DNA of 64,000 nt from Virgisporangium aurantiacum (GCF_016863635.1 NZ_BOPG01000003.1:248001-312000); one strand, 5' to 3'. Positions 8,719-19,413 are shown, counted from the first letter of the stretch. Notes: generated from the sequence alone by a model not told the origin. A program made the numbers and translations.

Positions 8719-9455
8719 CCGGCCAGCTCCTTCTGCTTGCCGAGGTCCTTGCGGATCTTGTTGCCGAGGCTCTGGGTGGCCCGGCGGTTCAGGAACCCGG
8801 CGACGGCGGCGCCGGTGAGCAGCGGACCGAGCGTGGTGAGATTGCGGCCCAGCCGCTTGAGCAGCTGGTCGCGCAGGTCCTTGCGGGCGGCCACGCCGAG
8901 GGCCGCCGCGATGCCCCGCCCCGGCGCCAACGGGTTGACGCCGCGCTGGTGCGCCCATGCCTGCACCAGTTCGACCGCCCGCTGGGTACCGGTGCCGGGC
9001 ACCGGCCGCCGGTAGACCTCGTGCAGCTCGCCGATGAGCTTTATCTCGACCGCCACGACCGCCACCGTCTCGGCGGCCAGCAGCACCGGCGCCGAGAGCA
9101 GCGTGGGCGTGGCCACCCACTCCACCGCGGCGACGCCACCACCGGCGGCGCCGATCGCGGCGGTGACCCGGGACGCGTTGCGCACCAACCGCTCGGCCAA
9201 CTGCTCGCCGTCGAGGCCGTCGTAGTGCGCGCGCAGCGTCTCCAGGTCGCGGATCGGCAGATGCGGGGCGACCTCGGCGATCGCCTCGGTCATCCACGTC
9301 GCCGCCTGCTTCGGCTTGAACAGGTCGCGGACGCCACGCTTGGCTGTCTGATCCCTGACAAGCCGGCCCAGCAGCTTTCGCCGCCGGGCCGGTTGGACAT
9401 CTTCTTCAGCTAGTTCCTGGACGGTTTCGGTCAGTTCCGGATCCGGGTCTGCCAT
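8715..9455 (-). CDS. EcsC-like hypothetical protein
   Basis: Protein of 246 residues, rich in Ala/Leu/Arg, with a hydrophobic core (about 100-145) and amphipathic helices. The stretch ATPTLLSAPVLLAAETVAVVA followed by ELHEVYR resembles the EcsC family (PF12787), whose biochemical role is unclear. No catalytic motif is visible. It lies alone between the dut block and DUF4193 and may be peripheral to the membrane. The family assignment is from memory of the pattern and is only moderately certain. Confidence 0.6.
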   Translation of the reverse strand: MADPDPELTETVQELAEEDVQPARRRKLLGRLVRDQTAKRGVRDLFKPKQAATWMTEAIAEVAPHLPIRDLETLRAHYDGLDGEQLAERLVRNASRVTAAIGAAGGGVAAVEWVATPTLLSAPVLLAAETVAVVAVEIKLIGELHEVYRRPVPGTGTQRAVELVQAWAHQRGVNPLAPGRGIAAALGVAARKDLRDQLLKRLGRNLTTLGPLLTGAAVAGFLNRRATQSLGNKIRKDLGKQKELAG

Positions 9456-9501
9456 GTCGTGCTGCCTCCCGTAAGTCGGTATCTGCCATACCCGATACCG
9501 G

Positions 9502-9798
9502 TCAGGCGCACTCGCGGCAGATGTAGTCCCCGTTGCGCTCCGCCGCCAACTGGCTGCGGTGGTGCACCAGGAAACACCTGGAACAGCGGAACTCGTCGGC
9601 CTGCATGGGCAGGACCCGCACGGTCAGCTCTTCATCGGCCAGATCCGCACCTGGAAGCTCAAAACTTTCGGCGACCTCTGTCTCGTCCACGTCGACGATC
9701 GCAGACTGAGCGTCGACCCGCCGGGACTTCAACTCCTCGAGGCTGTCCTCGCCGAGGTCGACCTCGTCGCGCCGAGGGGCGTCGTAGTCGGTGGCCAT
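9502..9798 (-). CDS. DUF4193 zinc-ribbon-like protein
   Basis: Acidic protein of 98 residues with an N-terminal Asp/Glu-rich half and a C-terminal pair of CxxC knuckles (CSRC near residue 73 and CREC at 94-97), which should bind one zinc. This is the DUF4193 family, conserved across actinobacteria beside dut and DUF3093. Similar small proteins are thought to work with RNA polymerase or in stress adaptation, but the role here is not known. It is divergent from the LytR_C gene across a 318-bp gap. Confidence 0.85.
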   Translation of the reverse strand: MATDYDAPRRDEVDLGEDSLEELKSRRVDAQSAIVDVDETEVAESFELPGADLADEELTVRVLPMQADEFRCSRCFLVHHRSQLAAERNGDYICRECA

Positions 9799-10116
9799 CG
9801 GTTGTCACGCTCCTATGTTTCTCGCGCCGGGCTGTCGCTCCCGGTGTAACACCGCAACCCGTCGATTTCGTACCCGCGCACCGTGATTCGCCGGTGGCGC
9901 GCGGCACCTTACCCTGCCAAGCGTGGAATTTGTACGCCTGGACGCGGGAACTTGTTCCCGATGTGACCCAGTCGACACCCGCCCGAGTGACAACGGACGA
10001 CCTGCCGCACCGGTTGCGGGTGTCGCTCCGTTGGCTGTTGACCTGGTCGTGACCGGTCGGAGGCTACCCTCAACGGCGGTGGGCAACGACGCGGTCCTGC
10101 ACGGGGAGCGGTTGGC
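9799..10116. promoter_or_regulatory. Divergent intergenic region with a perfect palindrome (9945-9960)
   Basis: This 318-bp gap separates DUF4193 and the LytR_C gene, transcribed away from each other, so both promoters should lie here. At 9945-9960 the sequence CGGGAACTTGTTCCCG is a perfect palindrome with 7-bp arms around TT, the shape of a dimeric repressor site. No credible ORF or RNA gene was found in the gap. Which regulator binds is unknown. Confidence 0.4.
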
Positions 10117-10647
10117 ATGAGCTTTGCGCGCCTTCGGGCACTGATCATCGTTGGCGTGCTCGTCGTGGTCGCCACGATCTTCGTCGTGGTCGCCATCGTC
10201 CGCGACAAACAGGACGACGCGGTGGTGGCCGCCGACTGCCAGGCCGGCGACGTTCCGGCCAACCTGAAGATGCCCGACGACAACAAGGACATCAAGCTCA
10301 ACGTCTTCAACGCCACCACATCGCCCGGGCTCGCCGGCCAGGTGGCCAACGACTTCCGCAGCCGCCAGTTCACCGTGCTCAAGGAGGAGACCGCGCCGCC
10401 GCCCGCGTTGCAGGCCGTGGCCGAGATCCGGTACGGGCCCAAGACCGTCGGCTCCGCGTGGGTGGTGAGCGCGTTCCTGCTCAACGATGCCACCAAGAAG
10501 TTCGACATCAGCCGCACCGACGACACGATCGACGTCGTCATCGGCACGAAGTACCTGGAACTGGCCACGTTCACCGAGCAGCGGCAGTCGCTCGGCCAGG
10601 CCGGGGTGCCGGTGCTGCCGCCAGGCACCTGCGACGCGAAGGCCTAG
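10117..10647 (+). CDS. LytR_C domain membrane-anchored protein
   Basis: Protein of 176 residues with one N-terminal membrane segment (about 8-30, IIVGVLVVVATIFVVVA), a short linker and a periplasm-side LytR_C domain (about 60-165; LNVFNATTSPGLAGQVAN). This domain is found at the C terminus of LytR-CpsA-Psr cell-wall ligases and as stand-alone proteins like this one; no LCP catalytic domain is present. A cell-envelope role is likely, and the reaction, if any, is unknown. It ends 117 bp before the convergent inositol phosphatase gene. Confidence 0.8.
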   Translation: MSFARLRALIIVGVLVVVATIFVVVAIVRDKQDDAVVAADCQAGDVPANLKMPDDNKDIKLNVFNATTSPGLAGQVANDFRSRQFTVLKEETAPPPALQAVAEIRYGPKTVGSAWVVSAFLLNDATKKFDISRTDDTIDVVIGTKYLELATFTEQRQSLGQAGVPVLPPGTCDAKA

Positions 10648-10764
10648 CTGTTGGCGCTCGCCTCCGCTCGCGCGGGCCCGGGGCCTTCTCGGCGCCGCCT
10701 TCCCTCGTCGCTCCGGTCGCTGCGCTCCCTGCGCTCCTCAGTCCAGGCGACGCCGGCCCCGGGC
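10648..10764. repeat. GC-rich element with repeated GAGCG/CGCTC words at a convergent junction
   Basis: This 117-bp gap between convergent genes is filled by short repeats of CGCTCC and, on the other strand, GGAGCG (for example GCTCCGGTCGCTGCGCTCC around 10710-10730). Similar GAGCG-rich words occur at 30945-30956 and 38868-38936. It also contains the inverted pair GGCCCGGGGCC and GGCCCCGGGCC, so it may fold and end transcription. It codes for nothing convincing. Confidence 0.35.
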
Positions 10765-11571
10765 CTAGGGCCCACCGGCGGCATCGAGTTCGGCGAGTTC
10801 GGCGTGGAGGAGATCGTGGATCGTCGGCGGGGCCGCCAGCACGAACCCCGGGCCGGGCGGCGCACCGTTCAGACCGGTGACGAGCGCGCCCGCCTCCGTG
10901 GCCACCAGCCCGCCGGCCGCGCTGTCCCAGGGGTTGAGCCCCTTCTCGAAGTAGGCGTCGAGCGAGCCCTCCGCGGTGAGGCACAGGTCGATCGACGCCG
11001 CGCCGAACCGGCGGATGTCGCGCACCCGGGGCAGCAGGGCGGCCACCACCGTCGCCTGGTGCGCCCGGCGGGCCGGGTCGTACCCGAAGCCGGTGCCGAC
11101 GAGGGCCTGCCCCAGGTCGGTCACCGTGGAGCAGGCGAGGCGACGGCCGGCGCGCCAGGCGCCGCCGCCGAGCGTGGCCGTCCACTCGTCGCCGGTGGCC
11201 GGGTTGCGGACGACGCCGGCCACCACCTGGCCGCCCACCTCCGCGCCCAGCGAAACCGCGTACTGGGGCAGGCCGTACAGGTAGTTCACGGTTCCGTCGA
11301 TGGGATCGAGGATCCACCGGACGGCGGACGGAGCAACCATTTCGCCGGTCTGTCCCGTCTCTTCTCCGAGGACCGCATCGTCGGGACGGGTCTCATGAAG
11401 AAACTCGATGACATGGCGTTCGACCGCCCGGTCGGCCGCCGTGACCACGTCGGTCGGCGTCGACTTGGTGCTGACCTCGCCGATGCCCTGCGCGCGCAGG
11501 GTTCGGGCAAGTTCGGCCGCGGAGCGCACAATGGACACCGCGACCGCGAGCAACTCGTTTGGATCCGCCAC
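10765..11571 (-). CDS. suhB: Inositol-1-monophosphatase family protein
   Basis: Mg2+-dependent sugar phosphatase of 268 residues. The metal-site motifs are complete: GEETG, DPIDGTVNYLYG and the late NPWDSAAGGLVATEAGA. The family dephosphorylates inositol-1-phosphate, which actinomycetes need for phosphatidylinositol and mycothiol. Related members act on other sugar phosphates or PAP. I start at GTG 11571 because a GGGAGG sequence lies 10 nt upstream; the longer frame to 11622 would place that sequence inside the gene. It is divergent from the principal sigma factor. Confidence 0.9.
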   Translation of the reverse strand: MADPNELLAVAVSIVRSAAELARTLRAQGIGEVSTKSTPTDVVTAADRAVERHVIEFLHETRPDDAVLGEETGQTGEMVAPSAVRWILDPIDGTVNYLYGLPQYAVSLGAEVGGQVVAGVVRNPATGDEWTATLGGGAWRAGRRLACSTVTDLGQALVGTGFGYDPARRAHQATVVAALLPRVRDIRRFGAASIDLCLTAEGSLDAYFEKGLNPWDSAAGGLVATEAGALVTGLNGAPPGPGFVLAAPPTIHDLLHAELAELDAAGGP

Positions 11572-11849
11572 GGATACCCATCCTCCCAGGACGGCCAGTT
11601 CACGGTTCATCCGGAGGCTCATCGGGGCGCGCGGCTGCCGTGGTCGGAGGATCCGGGACGACGGCGTTACAATTCACCCCTGCCCGTGCTTCAACGCCCG
11701 GGACGACAGACCACCACCCGGCCCCCGAGTTCGGTCCTCCCCTGCCCGGGTCAGCCGCTCTCTGCAAGCCGATTCTCAGCAAACCCGCTCGATGCGAGGC
11801 CCGGCCCACCGCCAAGCCCGCGAGATGAAAGACACGGGAAGGTCGCTTC

Positions 11850-13445
<1,596 letters not shown>

Positions 13446-13590
13446 CCGTGGTGTCATGATTGCGTTCAGCCCTCGCGGAATGTGATCCGCATCCCGTGGG
13501 TATGGCGGGAACGATGCCACGTCACCGGTTGTTGTGGATGACGTGGTAGCAAGGACAACGACAACGTCGGTGACGAGTAGGAGGTAGGCG

Positions 13591-13824
13591 ATGACCCCGA
13601 CCCTCACGCCGCCGCCGGAAACGGTGGCACCTTTCGCCGCCGATGAACGGTGCGACCGATGCAGCGCAGCGGCAAAGTTGCGAGTGCGGCTTGCTGAAGG
13701 TGGCGAGCTGATCTTCTGCGGGCATCACGCCAACAAGTACGCGGAACAACTGGTGAAGATCGCGGTAGAGGTCGCGGTCGCGTCCGACTTCACGTGGCGC
13801 GGTCACGAGCTCAAGCCCAACTGA
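13591..13824 (+). CDS. DUF7455 small zinc-binding-like protein
   Basis: Protein of 77 residues with a CDRC knuckle near residue 21 and a later CGHHANKY, together a likely zinc site. It corresponds to the small actinobacterial family now called DUF7455, which usually follows the principal sigma factor gene. Function unknown; an interaction with transcription is only suggested by position. It is preceded by a good AGGAGGTAG site at about 13579-13587 and followed by a clear hairpin terminator. Confidence 0.8.
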   Translation: MTPTLTPPPETVAPFAADERCDRCSAAAKLRVRLAEGGELIFCGHHANKYAEQLVKIAVEVAVASDFTWRGHELKPN

Positions 13825-13839
13825 TAGCGACTGAACGGT

Positions 13840-13873
13840 GAAGGGCCCTGGCGCTGGCGCGCCGGGGCCCTTC
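13840..13873. terminator. Bidirectional hairpin terminator
   Basis: GAAGGGCCC (13840-13848) pairs perfectly with GGGCCCTTC (13865-13873), and the loop contains a further GGCGC/GCGCC pairing. It lies 15 bp after the DUF7455 stop and 11 bp before the stop of the convergent helicase gene, so it can end transcription from both sides. There is only a weak T-tract (GTCTTGG), as is common in high-GC actinobacteria. Confidence 0.8.
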
Positions 13874-13884
13874 GTCTTGGCCTG

Positions 13885-15615
13885 CTACTTCATCGTTTGG
13901 GCGGTCGCTATGCGTTCCTCGAGCTGCTCGATGGTGGCCTGAGCGCTGGGCGGGCCGCCGCACAGGCGGCGCAGTTCGGCGTGGATCTTGCCGTGGGGTA
14001 GCCCGGTGCGGTGGTGATGGGCGTTCACGAGTGCGTTCAGCTGTTGGCGTAACGCGAGCCGCCGCTCGCCGGCCGTCCGCGGGCCGGCGCTCGCCGGAGC
14101 CGCGTTGGTGGGTTGCGCCGGCGCGGCCGCCTTCCGGCGCTTCTGGGCCGCCAGCTGGTCGGCCTGGCGCTTGGTGAGCAGCGCCGACACCTGGTCGGGG
14201 GTCAGGAGCCCGGGCAGGCCCAGGTACTCCTCCTCCTCGGGGGTGCCGGACTGGGCCGGCACGCCGAACGTGCCGCCGTCGAAGATCACCTGATCGAGTT
14301 CGGCGGCCGACGACAGCGCCTCGAACTTCTTCTCCAGCTCGCCGCTGGCCTTCTCGTCGCGCTGCGCCCGCTCCAGCAGGTCGTCGTCGAGGCCGTCGCC
14401 CTCCTTCGGCGCGCCGAGCACGTGGTTGCGCTGGGCCTCCATCTCGCTCGCCAGCCCCAGCAGTTGCGGCACCGACGGCAGGAACACGGAGGCCGTCTCG
14501 CCGGGGAGGCGGGCCCGCACGAAGCGCCCGATCGCCTGTGCGAAGAACAGCGGCGTCGACGCGTTCGTGGCGTAGACCCCGACGGCCAGCCGCGGAATGT
14601 CGACGCCCTCGGACACCATCCGCACCGCGACCATCCAGCGCTCGTCCCCCTTCGCAAAAGACGCAATTCGCGCGGACGCCCCGACGTCGTCGGAGAGCAC
14701 CACGACCGCCTTCTCGCCGCTGATCCGTTCGAGCAGCAGGGCGTAGGCACGGGCCGAGTTCTGGTCGCTGGCGATCACCAGGCCACCCGCGTCGGGCATG
14801 CCACCGGCCCGCTTGACCTGCAGCCGGGCGTCGGCGGCCCGCAGCACCTGGGGCATCCAGTCGCCCTTGGGGTCGAGCGCGGTGCGCCAGGCGTGCGCGG
14901 TGACGTCGGAGGTCATCGGCTCGCCGAGCCGCACCGCGAGCTCGTCGCCGGCCGAGGTCCGCCAGCGGGTCTCGCCGGAGTAGGCAAGGAAGATCACGGG
15001 ACGCACCACGCCCTCGCGCAACGCGTCGGCGTACCCGTAGACGCTGTCGGACCTCGACCGTTGCAGCCCGTCGCCGCCCCGCTCGTAGCGCACGAACGGG
15101 ATGGGGTTCTCGTCGGTACGGAACGGGGTTCCGGTGAGCGCCAGCCGTCGCACGGCGGGCTCGAACGCGGCGTAGATGCCGTCGCCCCACGAACGGGAGT
15201 CGCCGGCGTGGTGGATCTCGTCGAGGATCACCAGCGTCTTACGGGTCATCGTGCGGCGCCGGTGCACCTGCGGCGCCATGCCGACCTGCGCGTACGTGAC
15301 GACGGCGCCGTGGAAGTCGGCGGCGGAGTGCACGTCGGCGTTGCGGAACGTCGGGTCGAGGTGGATGCCCACCCGGCTGGCCGCCGACGCCCACTGCGCC
15401 TTCAGGTGCTCGGTGGGCGCCACCACCGTGACCGCCTCGACCGTGCCGTCGGCCAGCAGTTCGGCGGCGATCCGCAGGGCGAACGTGGTCTTGCCCGCGC
15501 CCGGTGTCGCGACCGCCAGGAAGTCCTCGCTGCGCCGGCGCAGGTACTCCACGAGCGCCTTTCGCTGCCAGGCACGCAGGTCAGGGCTGTCCTGTGGATT
15601 CGGGCGCGGTGGCAT
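13885..15615 (-). CDS. DEAD/DEAH-box (superfamily 2) helicase
   Basis: ATP-dependent helicase of 576 residues. Seen in order: a Q-like entry (LRAWQRKALVEYL), Walker A ATPGAGKTT, motif Ia VVAPTEHL, motif II LVILDEIHHAGD, motif III ALTGTPFR, and motifs V-VI SEGVDIPRLAVGVYA and QAIGRFVRAR. The C-terminal 170 residues are a less conserved Ala/Gln-rich helical tail. The layout is like RAD25/XPB or type III restriction-type SF2 motors that act on double-stranded DNA. The substrate is unknown, and no nuclease or methylase is encoded nearby. The start at MPPRPNP is chosen because the hairpin cluster at 15649-15729 lies just upstream. Confidence 0.85.
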   Translation of the reverse strand: MPPRPNPQDSPDLRAWQRKALVEYLRRRSEDFLAVATPGAGKTTFALRIAAELLADGTVEAVTVVAPTEHLKAQWASAASRVGIHLDPTFRNADVHSAADFHGAVVTYAQVGMAPQVHRRRTMTRKTLVILDEIHHAGDSRSWGDGIYAAFEPAVRRLALTGTPFRTDENPIPFVRYERGGDGLQRSRSDSVYGYADALREGVVRPVIFLAYSGETRWRTSAGDELAVRLGEPMTSDVTAHAWRTALDPKGDWMPQVLRAADARLQVKRAGGMPDAGGLVIASDQNSARAYALLLERISGEKAVVVLSDDVGASARIASFAKGDERWMVAVRMVSEGVDIPRLAVGVYATNASTPLFFAQAIGRFVRARLPGETASVFLPSVPQLLGLASEMEAQRNHVLGAPKEGDGLDDDLLERAQRDEKASGELEKKFEALSSAAELDQVIFDGGTFGVPAQSGTPEEEEYLGLPGLLTPDQVSALLTKRQADQLAAQKRRKAAAPAQPTNAAPASAGPRTAGERRLALRQQLNALVNAHHHRTGLPHGKIHAELRRLCGGPPSAQATIEQLEERIATAQTMK

Positions 15616-15648
15616 GGGCCCCCTTCGGTGACGGCGCGCAAAAGCATC

Positions 15649-15729
15649 CTTCTGTCGCCGAGTTCGCTCGGCGGCAGAACGACTCGGTGCCGCCGAGCTC
15701 GCTCGGCGGCACCGAGTCGCAGACAGAAG
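15649..15729. repeat. Two tandem hairpins sharing the word CTCGGCGGCA, nested in an outer inverted repeat
   Basis: The second hairpin is a perfect 17-bp stem (15681-15697 with 15702-15718) closed by a 4-nt loop. The first (15651-15662 with 15667-15678) has a 12-bp stem with one mismatch and loop TTCG. The outer words CTTCTGTC (15649-15656) and GACAGAAG (15722-15729) are complementary, so the whole block can also fold as one structure. It lies between two same-strand genes, after DUF3039 and upstream of the helicase start. It may be a terminator or attenuator, or a mobile palindromic repeat. Confidence 0.8.
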
Positions 15730-15815
15730 CGCCCTCGCGGCTGTTGTGGCCCGCGAAGGCGTCCCGAAGGAGTTTACCGGTGCGGCACCCGCATCAACGG
15801 GCGCCGCACGGGGTG

Positions 15816-16073
15816 TCAGCCGTCCTGGACCACGTTGTCGTAGAGGTCCTTGCACACCGGGCACACGGGGAACCGCTTCGGGTCACGCGTGGGGACCCAG
15901 AGCTTGCCGCACAGGGCGCGAACCGGGGTGCCCTCGATCATCGCCTGCATGATCTTGTCTTTGGGCGCGTAGTGGGAGAACCGTTCGTGGTCGCCCGCGT
16001 CGTAACGGTAATCGGTGCGTTCTTCGGTGGTTTCCTCGGTGAGGATGTCACCACCGGTTTCCGGGTTCGTCAC
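15816..16073 (-). CDS. DUF3039 protein
   Basis: Protein of 85 residues starting at a GTG. It has an acidic N terminus, the family core [13 protein letters not shown] and a Cys pattern ALCGK...CPVCK that probably binds zinc. DUF3039 is an actinobacterial family of unknown function. It has a same-strand membrane-protein gene upstream (23-bp gap) and the helicase downstream past the hairpin block. Confidence 0.85.
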   Translation of the reverse strand: MTNPETGGDILTEETTEERTDYRYDAGDHERFSHYAPKDKIMQAMIEGTPVRALCGKLWVPTRDPKRFPVCPVCKDLYDNVVQDG

Positions 16074-16096
16074 CCGTCCAGTCTGCCAGCCCGGGC

Positions 16097-16672
16097 TCAC
16101 TGCGAGCAGGACGGGCCGAGCACCGACAGCGGACGCCCGGTGCCGGGGTCCAGGTTGATCTCCTTGTCGGCGTACGAGGTGGAGATCGTGACCGCGTCGC
16201 GACTGGCGAACTTCACCACCGTCGGCCCGCACGGGTAGCCGATCTCGCCCGCGTACTTCCGGCCGAGGCCGGTGCCCGCCCACACGTGCAGCCGCTGGAG
16301 ATTGGTGTCGGGGTCGTACATCACGATCGTCCGCTGGCCGTCGGCCGACGTGGCGACGATGCGGTAGTCGGGAATGAACTGGTTCCCGAACAGCCCGTAC
16401 GCGATCAGGCTGAACACCACCAGCAGCCCGAGCGTGATCCGCACCCGGCCCCGCCACTTCTGGGCCGCCTCGTCGGTCACCGGGGTGACCAACCAGCTCG
16501 CGACGAACGCGAACGCGAACACCAGCACGGCGCCGAGCAACGGGTTGCGCCCGTACCGCCACAGCACCACGAGGTCGGCCGGATTCCACGTGCCCAGCAC
16601 GAACAACACCAGCAGCAGCACCGCCAGCACCAGGCACACCCAGCCGATGATCCGGCGAACGAGGACCCCCAT
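16097..16672 (-). CDS. Hypothetical membrane protein with extracytoplasmic domain
   Basis: Protein of 191 residues with three predicted membrane segments (about 8-28, 42-62 and 78-98) and a C-terminal soluble part of about 90 residues ([38 protein letters not shown]) carrying two cysteines. I do not recognise the family. It is divergent from psuG, with 54 bp between the starts, and lies 23 bp ahead of DUF3039. Confidence 0.7.
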   Translation of the reverse strand: MGVLVRRIIGWVCLVLAVLLLVLFVLGTWNPADLVVLWRYGRNPLLGAVLVFAFAFVASWLVTPVTDEAAQKWRGRVRITLGLLVVFSLIAYGLFGNQFIPDYRIVATSADGQRTIVMYDPDTNLQRLHVWAGTGLGRKYAGEIGYPCGPTVVKFASRDAVTISTSYADKEINLDPGTGRPLSVLGPSCSQ

Positions 16673-16726
16673 GGCCGGGCATCTTTCCACGCCTCCCGGA
16701 GCCGGTCGAAAGGATATGTTCCGTAC

Positions 16727-17608
16727 GTGATCAGCTTGGGTTCCCGGGTCGAGGCCGCGTTGGCGGCGGGGCGCCCGGTGGTGGCGCTGGAGAGCACGAT
16801 CATCTCGCACGGCCTTCCCCGGCCCGACAACCTGCGGGTCGCGCGCGAGATCGAGGAGACCGTCGAGGTCGCCGGTGCCGTGCCGGCCACCATCGGCATG
16901 ATCGGCGGGCGGCTCGTCGTGGGGCTCACCGACGCCGAGATCGAGCACCTCGCCACCGCCGACGGTGTCGTCAAGTTGTCGGTCCGCGACCTCGCACCCG
17001 CGTCCATGAGGAAGGCCGACGGCGCGACCACCGTGGCCGCGACCGCGATGCTGGCCGCGCGCGCGGGCATCGCGGTCTTCGCCACCGGCGGACTCGGCGG
17101 CGTCCACCGCGACGCGCCCTACGACGAGTCGGCCGACCTCTTCGCGTTGGCCAGCGCGCCGATCGCGGTGGTCTGTGCCGGGGTGAAGTCGATCCTCGAC
17201 GTCGGCGCGACGCTGGAGCGGCTGGAGACGCTCGGCATCGCCGTGCTCGGCTACCGGACCGACCGCTTCCCCGGCTTCTACCTCCGCGACTCCGGCTTCG
17301 GGCTGGACTGGTCGGCGGAGACCCCGGCGGAGGTCGCCGCGGTGCTCCGGGCCCGCGTGTCGGACGCGGCGGTGCTGGTCGCGAACCCCCTGCCGCTCGA
17401 CGAGCAGATCGACCCGGCACTGCACGACCGGGTGCTCGCCGAGGGCATGGCCGGGCTCGCCCGCGGCCGCATCACCGGCAAGGACGTGACGCCCTACCTG
17501 TTGGCCCACTTCCACGCCGCGACCGGCGGCGCCAGCCTGGCCGCGAACATCCGGATCATCCTGCGAAACGCCGAGTTGGGTGCCAGGATCGCGGCCGCGC
17601 TGGCATGA
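16727..17608 (+). CDS. psuG: Pseudouridine-5'-phosphate glycosidase
   Basis: Enzyme of 293 residues that cleaves the C-glycosidic bond of pseudouridine-5'-phosphate to uracil and ribose-5-phosphate, recovering pseudouridine from RNA turnover. The catalytic glutamate region ([11 protein letters not shown]22) and the Schiff-base lysine region (CAGVKSILD) are present, as is the Mg-binding [13 protein letters not shown] start with a GAAAGGA sequence upstream. The stop overlaps the ATG of the pfkB-type kinase (ATGA). Kinase then glycosidase is the known order of the pathway, so the pair is complete. Confidence 0.95.
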   Translation: MISLGSRVEAALAAGRPVVALESTIISHGLPRPDNLRVAREIEETVEVAGAVPATIGMIGGRLVVGLTDAEIEHLATADGVVKLSVRDLAPASMRKADGATTVAATAMLAARAGIAVFATGGLGGVHRDAPYDESADLFALASAPIAVVCAGVKSILDVGATLERLETLGIAVLGYRTDRFPGFYLRDSGFGLDWSAETPAEVAAVLRARVSDAAVLVANPLPLDEQIDPALHDRVLAEGMAGLARGRITGKDVTPYLLAHFHAATGGASLAANIRIILRNAELGARIAAALA

Positions 17609-18483
17609 GGGTCGTGGTTGTCGGTGACGTGGTCACCGACGTCGTGGCCGTCCATGCCGGCGAGCTGGCGGTCGGCTCCGACACCGACGCGCGCATCACC
17701 GTCACCGGCGGCGGTTCGGCCGCGAACACCGCCGCCTGGCTGGCGAACCTGGGCGTCGACGTCACGCTGGTCGGCGTCGTGGGTGACGACGACGCCGGTG
17801 CGGCCCGGCTGGCCGAGCTCCGGACGGCGGGCGTGCGGTGCGCGGTGCGGGTCGTCCCCGGTGCCACGACCGGGTCGATCGTGGTCCTCTCCGGCGGCGG
17901 CGACCGCACGATGCTCGCCGACCGTGGCGCCAACGCCCTGCTCCGGGCCGACGACGTCGGGCCGGTGGTCACCGGGGCCGCGCTGGTGCACGTGTCGGGG
18001 TACACGCTGTTCGATCCGGCCACCCGGCCGGCCGGCATCGCCGCGCTGGGCGCGGCCGCCGCGGCCGGCGCGACGGCGTCCGTCGACGCGGCGTCCGCCG
18101 CACCGTTACGCGCCGTCGGTGGTTCGGCTTTTCTCGAGTGGACGCGCGCAGCGCACGTCCTGTTCGCCAACGTCGACGAGGCGCGGGCGCTCCTGGGCGT
18201 CCCGCCGCCGGCACCCGACCCGGGCGCCCGGCACCTGGCCGCGACGTTCGGTGGCGAGGTGGTGCTGAAGCACGGCGCCGCCGGCGCGGTGTGGTCAGAC
18301 GGCGCCGACGTGATCGCCGTACCGGCGGCGCCCGCCGAGGCGGTCGACCCGACCGGCGCCGGCGACGCCTTCGCCGCCGGCTACCTCGCCGCCCGCCTCG
18401 CCGGCGCGCGCCCCGCCGAAGCCCTGCAAGCCGGCGCAAAGCACGGCGCCCGGGCGGTCTCCCGGGTCGGCGCCCGCCCCTGA
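17605..18483 (+). CDS. psuK: PfkB-family carbohydrate kinase, probable pseudouridine kinase
   Basis: Ribokinase-fold enzyme of 292 residues. It has the N-terminal GGGSAANTA glycine motif that binds the sugar and the C-terminal PfkB signature [14 protein letters not shown] with the catalytic Asp. Coupling to psuG by a 4-bp overlap makes pseudouridine the likely substrate (PsuK makes pseudouridine-5'-phosphate for PsuG). PfkB substrate choice cannot be read from sequence alone. The C-terminal end is followed by a long perfect hairpin. Confidence 0.85.
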   Translation: MRVVVVGDVVTDVVAVHAGELAVGSDTDARITVTGGGSAANTAAWLANLGVDVTLVGVVGDDDAGAARLAELRTAGVRCAVRVVPGATTGSIVVLSGGGDRTMLADRGANALLRADDVGPVVTGAALVHVSGYTLFDPATRPAGIAALGAAAAAGATASVDAASAAPLRAVGGSAFLEWTRAAHVLFANVDEARALLGVPPPAPDPGARHLAATFGGEVVLKHGAAGAVWSDGADVIAVPAAPAEAVDPTGAGDAFAAGYLAARLAGARPAEALQAGAKHGARAVSRVGARP

Positions 18484-18516
18484 CCCGCCGCCCGCCCTCG
18501 CCCCACGCCCACCCCG

Positions 18517-18597
18517 CCCGGCGATCTTGCAGTTGTGTCCGCTCGGAAACGGGGCGAACCCGGTCGAAAGGGCGAGCACAACTGCAAGATCGCCGGG
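18517..18597. repeat. GATCTTG-family intergenic hairpin, copy A1
   Basis: A perfect 21-bp inverted repeat, 18517-18537 paired with 18577-18597, around a 39-nt loop. The arm contains CGATCTTGCAGTTGTG, which recurs exactly in the hairpin at 63157-63232. It lies between convergent psuK and DUF3099 and ends directly against the DUF3099 stop codon. It probably acts as a bidirectional terminator, but its sharing with a distant site marks it as a dispersed element. Confidence 0.9.
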
Positions 18598-18945
18598 CTA
18601 GTCGGCGTCGATGACCTTGGGTGCCTCGCGCGCGGGGAGGGTGCGTTGCGCGGGTGGGGCGGGTGCTTGGCGGCGGAAGCGGTTCGCCAGCTTGTACTCG
18701 GGGCGCGGGCCGCGGTCGTTGGCCAGGATCACCGCCAACCAGGGCAGGACCACCGCACCCACCAGGCACAGGGAGACCCACAGCGCCAGCAACGGCACGT
18801 GCTGCATCGCCAGCACTGCGGCGAGCACCAGGCACCCGGCGCGCACCAGCATCATCACGATGTAGCGCGTCTGGCGCCGGCGGAGTTCCTCGGCCGGGTT
18901 CTGCGCCGCATCGGTGATTATCAATGCGGATCGGCGGCGTCGCAC
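18598..18945 (-). CDS. DUF3099 membrane protein
   Basis: Protein of 115 residues with a basic N terminus (MRRRRSALIITDAA), two membrane segments (about 28-48 and 52-74) and a basic, Pro-rich tail. This matches the actinobacterial DUF3099 family of unknown function. It is a single gene, with mscL next on the same strand 75 bp further upstream. Confidence 0.85.
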   Translation of the reverse strand: MRRRRSALIITDAAQNPAEELRRRQTRYIVMMLVRAGCLVLAAVLAMQHVPLLALWVSLCLVGAVVLPWLAVILANDRGPRPEYKLANRFRRQAPAPPAQRTLPAREAPKVIDAD

Positions 18946-19020
18946 CCGTCGAGTCTTACACCGCCAAAGGTCGCCCGCCCAACCGACCTCGGTAACGCGT
19001 CGATTGGACGGGCGGACGGG

Positions 19021-19413
19021 TCAGATCCGGCGGTGCTGCTGGGCGACGAGCACGTCGCGGATCTCGGTGAGCAGGCGGACGTCCTCGGCCGGAGCCTCGG
19101 GCTCGGGCTCCTCGCCGCGCGCCCGCCGCTCGGCGAGCTTGTTCATCGGAAGCACGATCAGGAAGTAGAGAGCGGCCGCGGTCAGCGCGAACGTGATGAC
19201 CGCGTTGAGGAAGCCGGCCCAGTCGAAGATCACCTCGCGCACCTTGAAGGTGCCCGAGAGCTCCTTGCCGCCGGAGATCAACTTGATCAACGGCTCCAGA
19301 AACGACTTGGTGAACGCGGTGACCAGCCCGTTGAAGGCGGCACCGATGACGACGCCGACGGCAAGTTCCACGACGTTGCCGCGCGAGATGAAGTCCTTGA
19401 ATCCCTTGAGCAC
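19021..19413 (-). CDS. mscL: Large-conductance mechanosensitive channel
   Basis: MscL of 130 residues, the pentameric pore that opens near lysis tension and releases solutes after osmotic downshock. N-terminal amphipathic helix MLKGFKDFISRGN, first pore helix VVELAVGVVIGAAFN with the tight hydrophobic/glycine constriction, extracellular loop, second membrane helix (about 68-92) and the C-terminal cytoplasmic helix (VRLLTEIRDVL) are all present. Length and motif order are normal. Confidence 0.96.
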   Translation of the reverse strand: MLKGFKDFISRGNVVELAVGVVIGAAFNGLVTAFTKSFLEPLIKLISGGKELSGTFKVREVIFDWAGFLNAVITFALTAAALYFLIVLPMNKLAERRARGEEPEPEAPAEDVRLLTEIRDVLVAQQHRRI

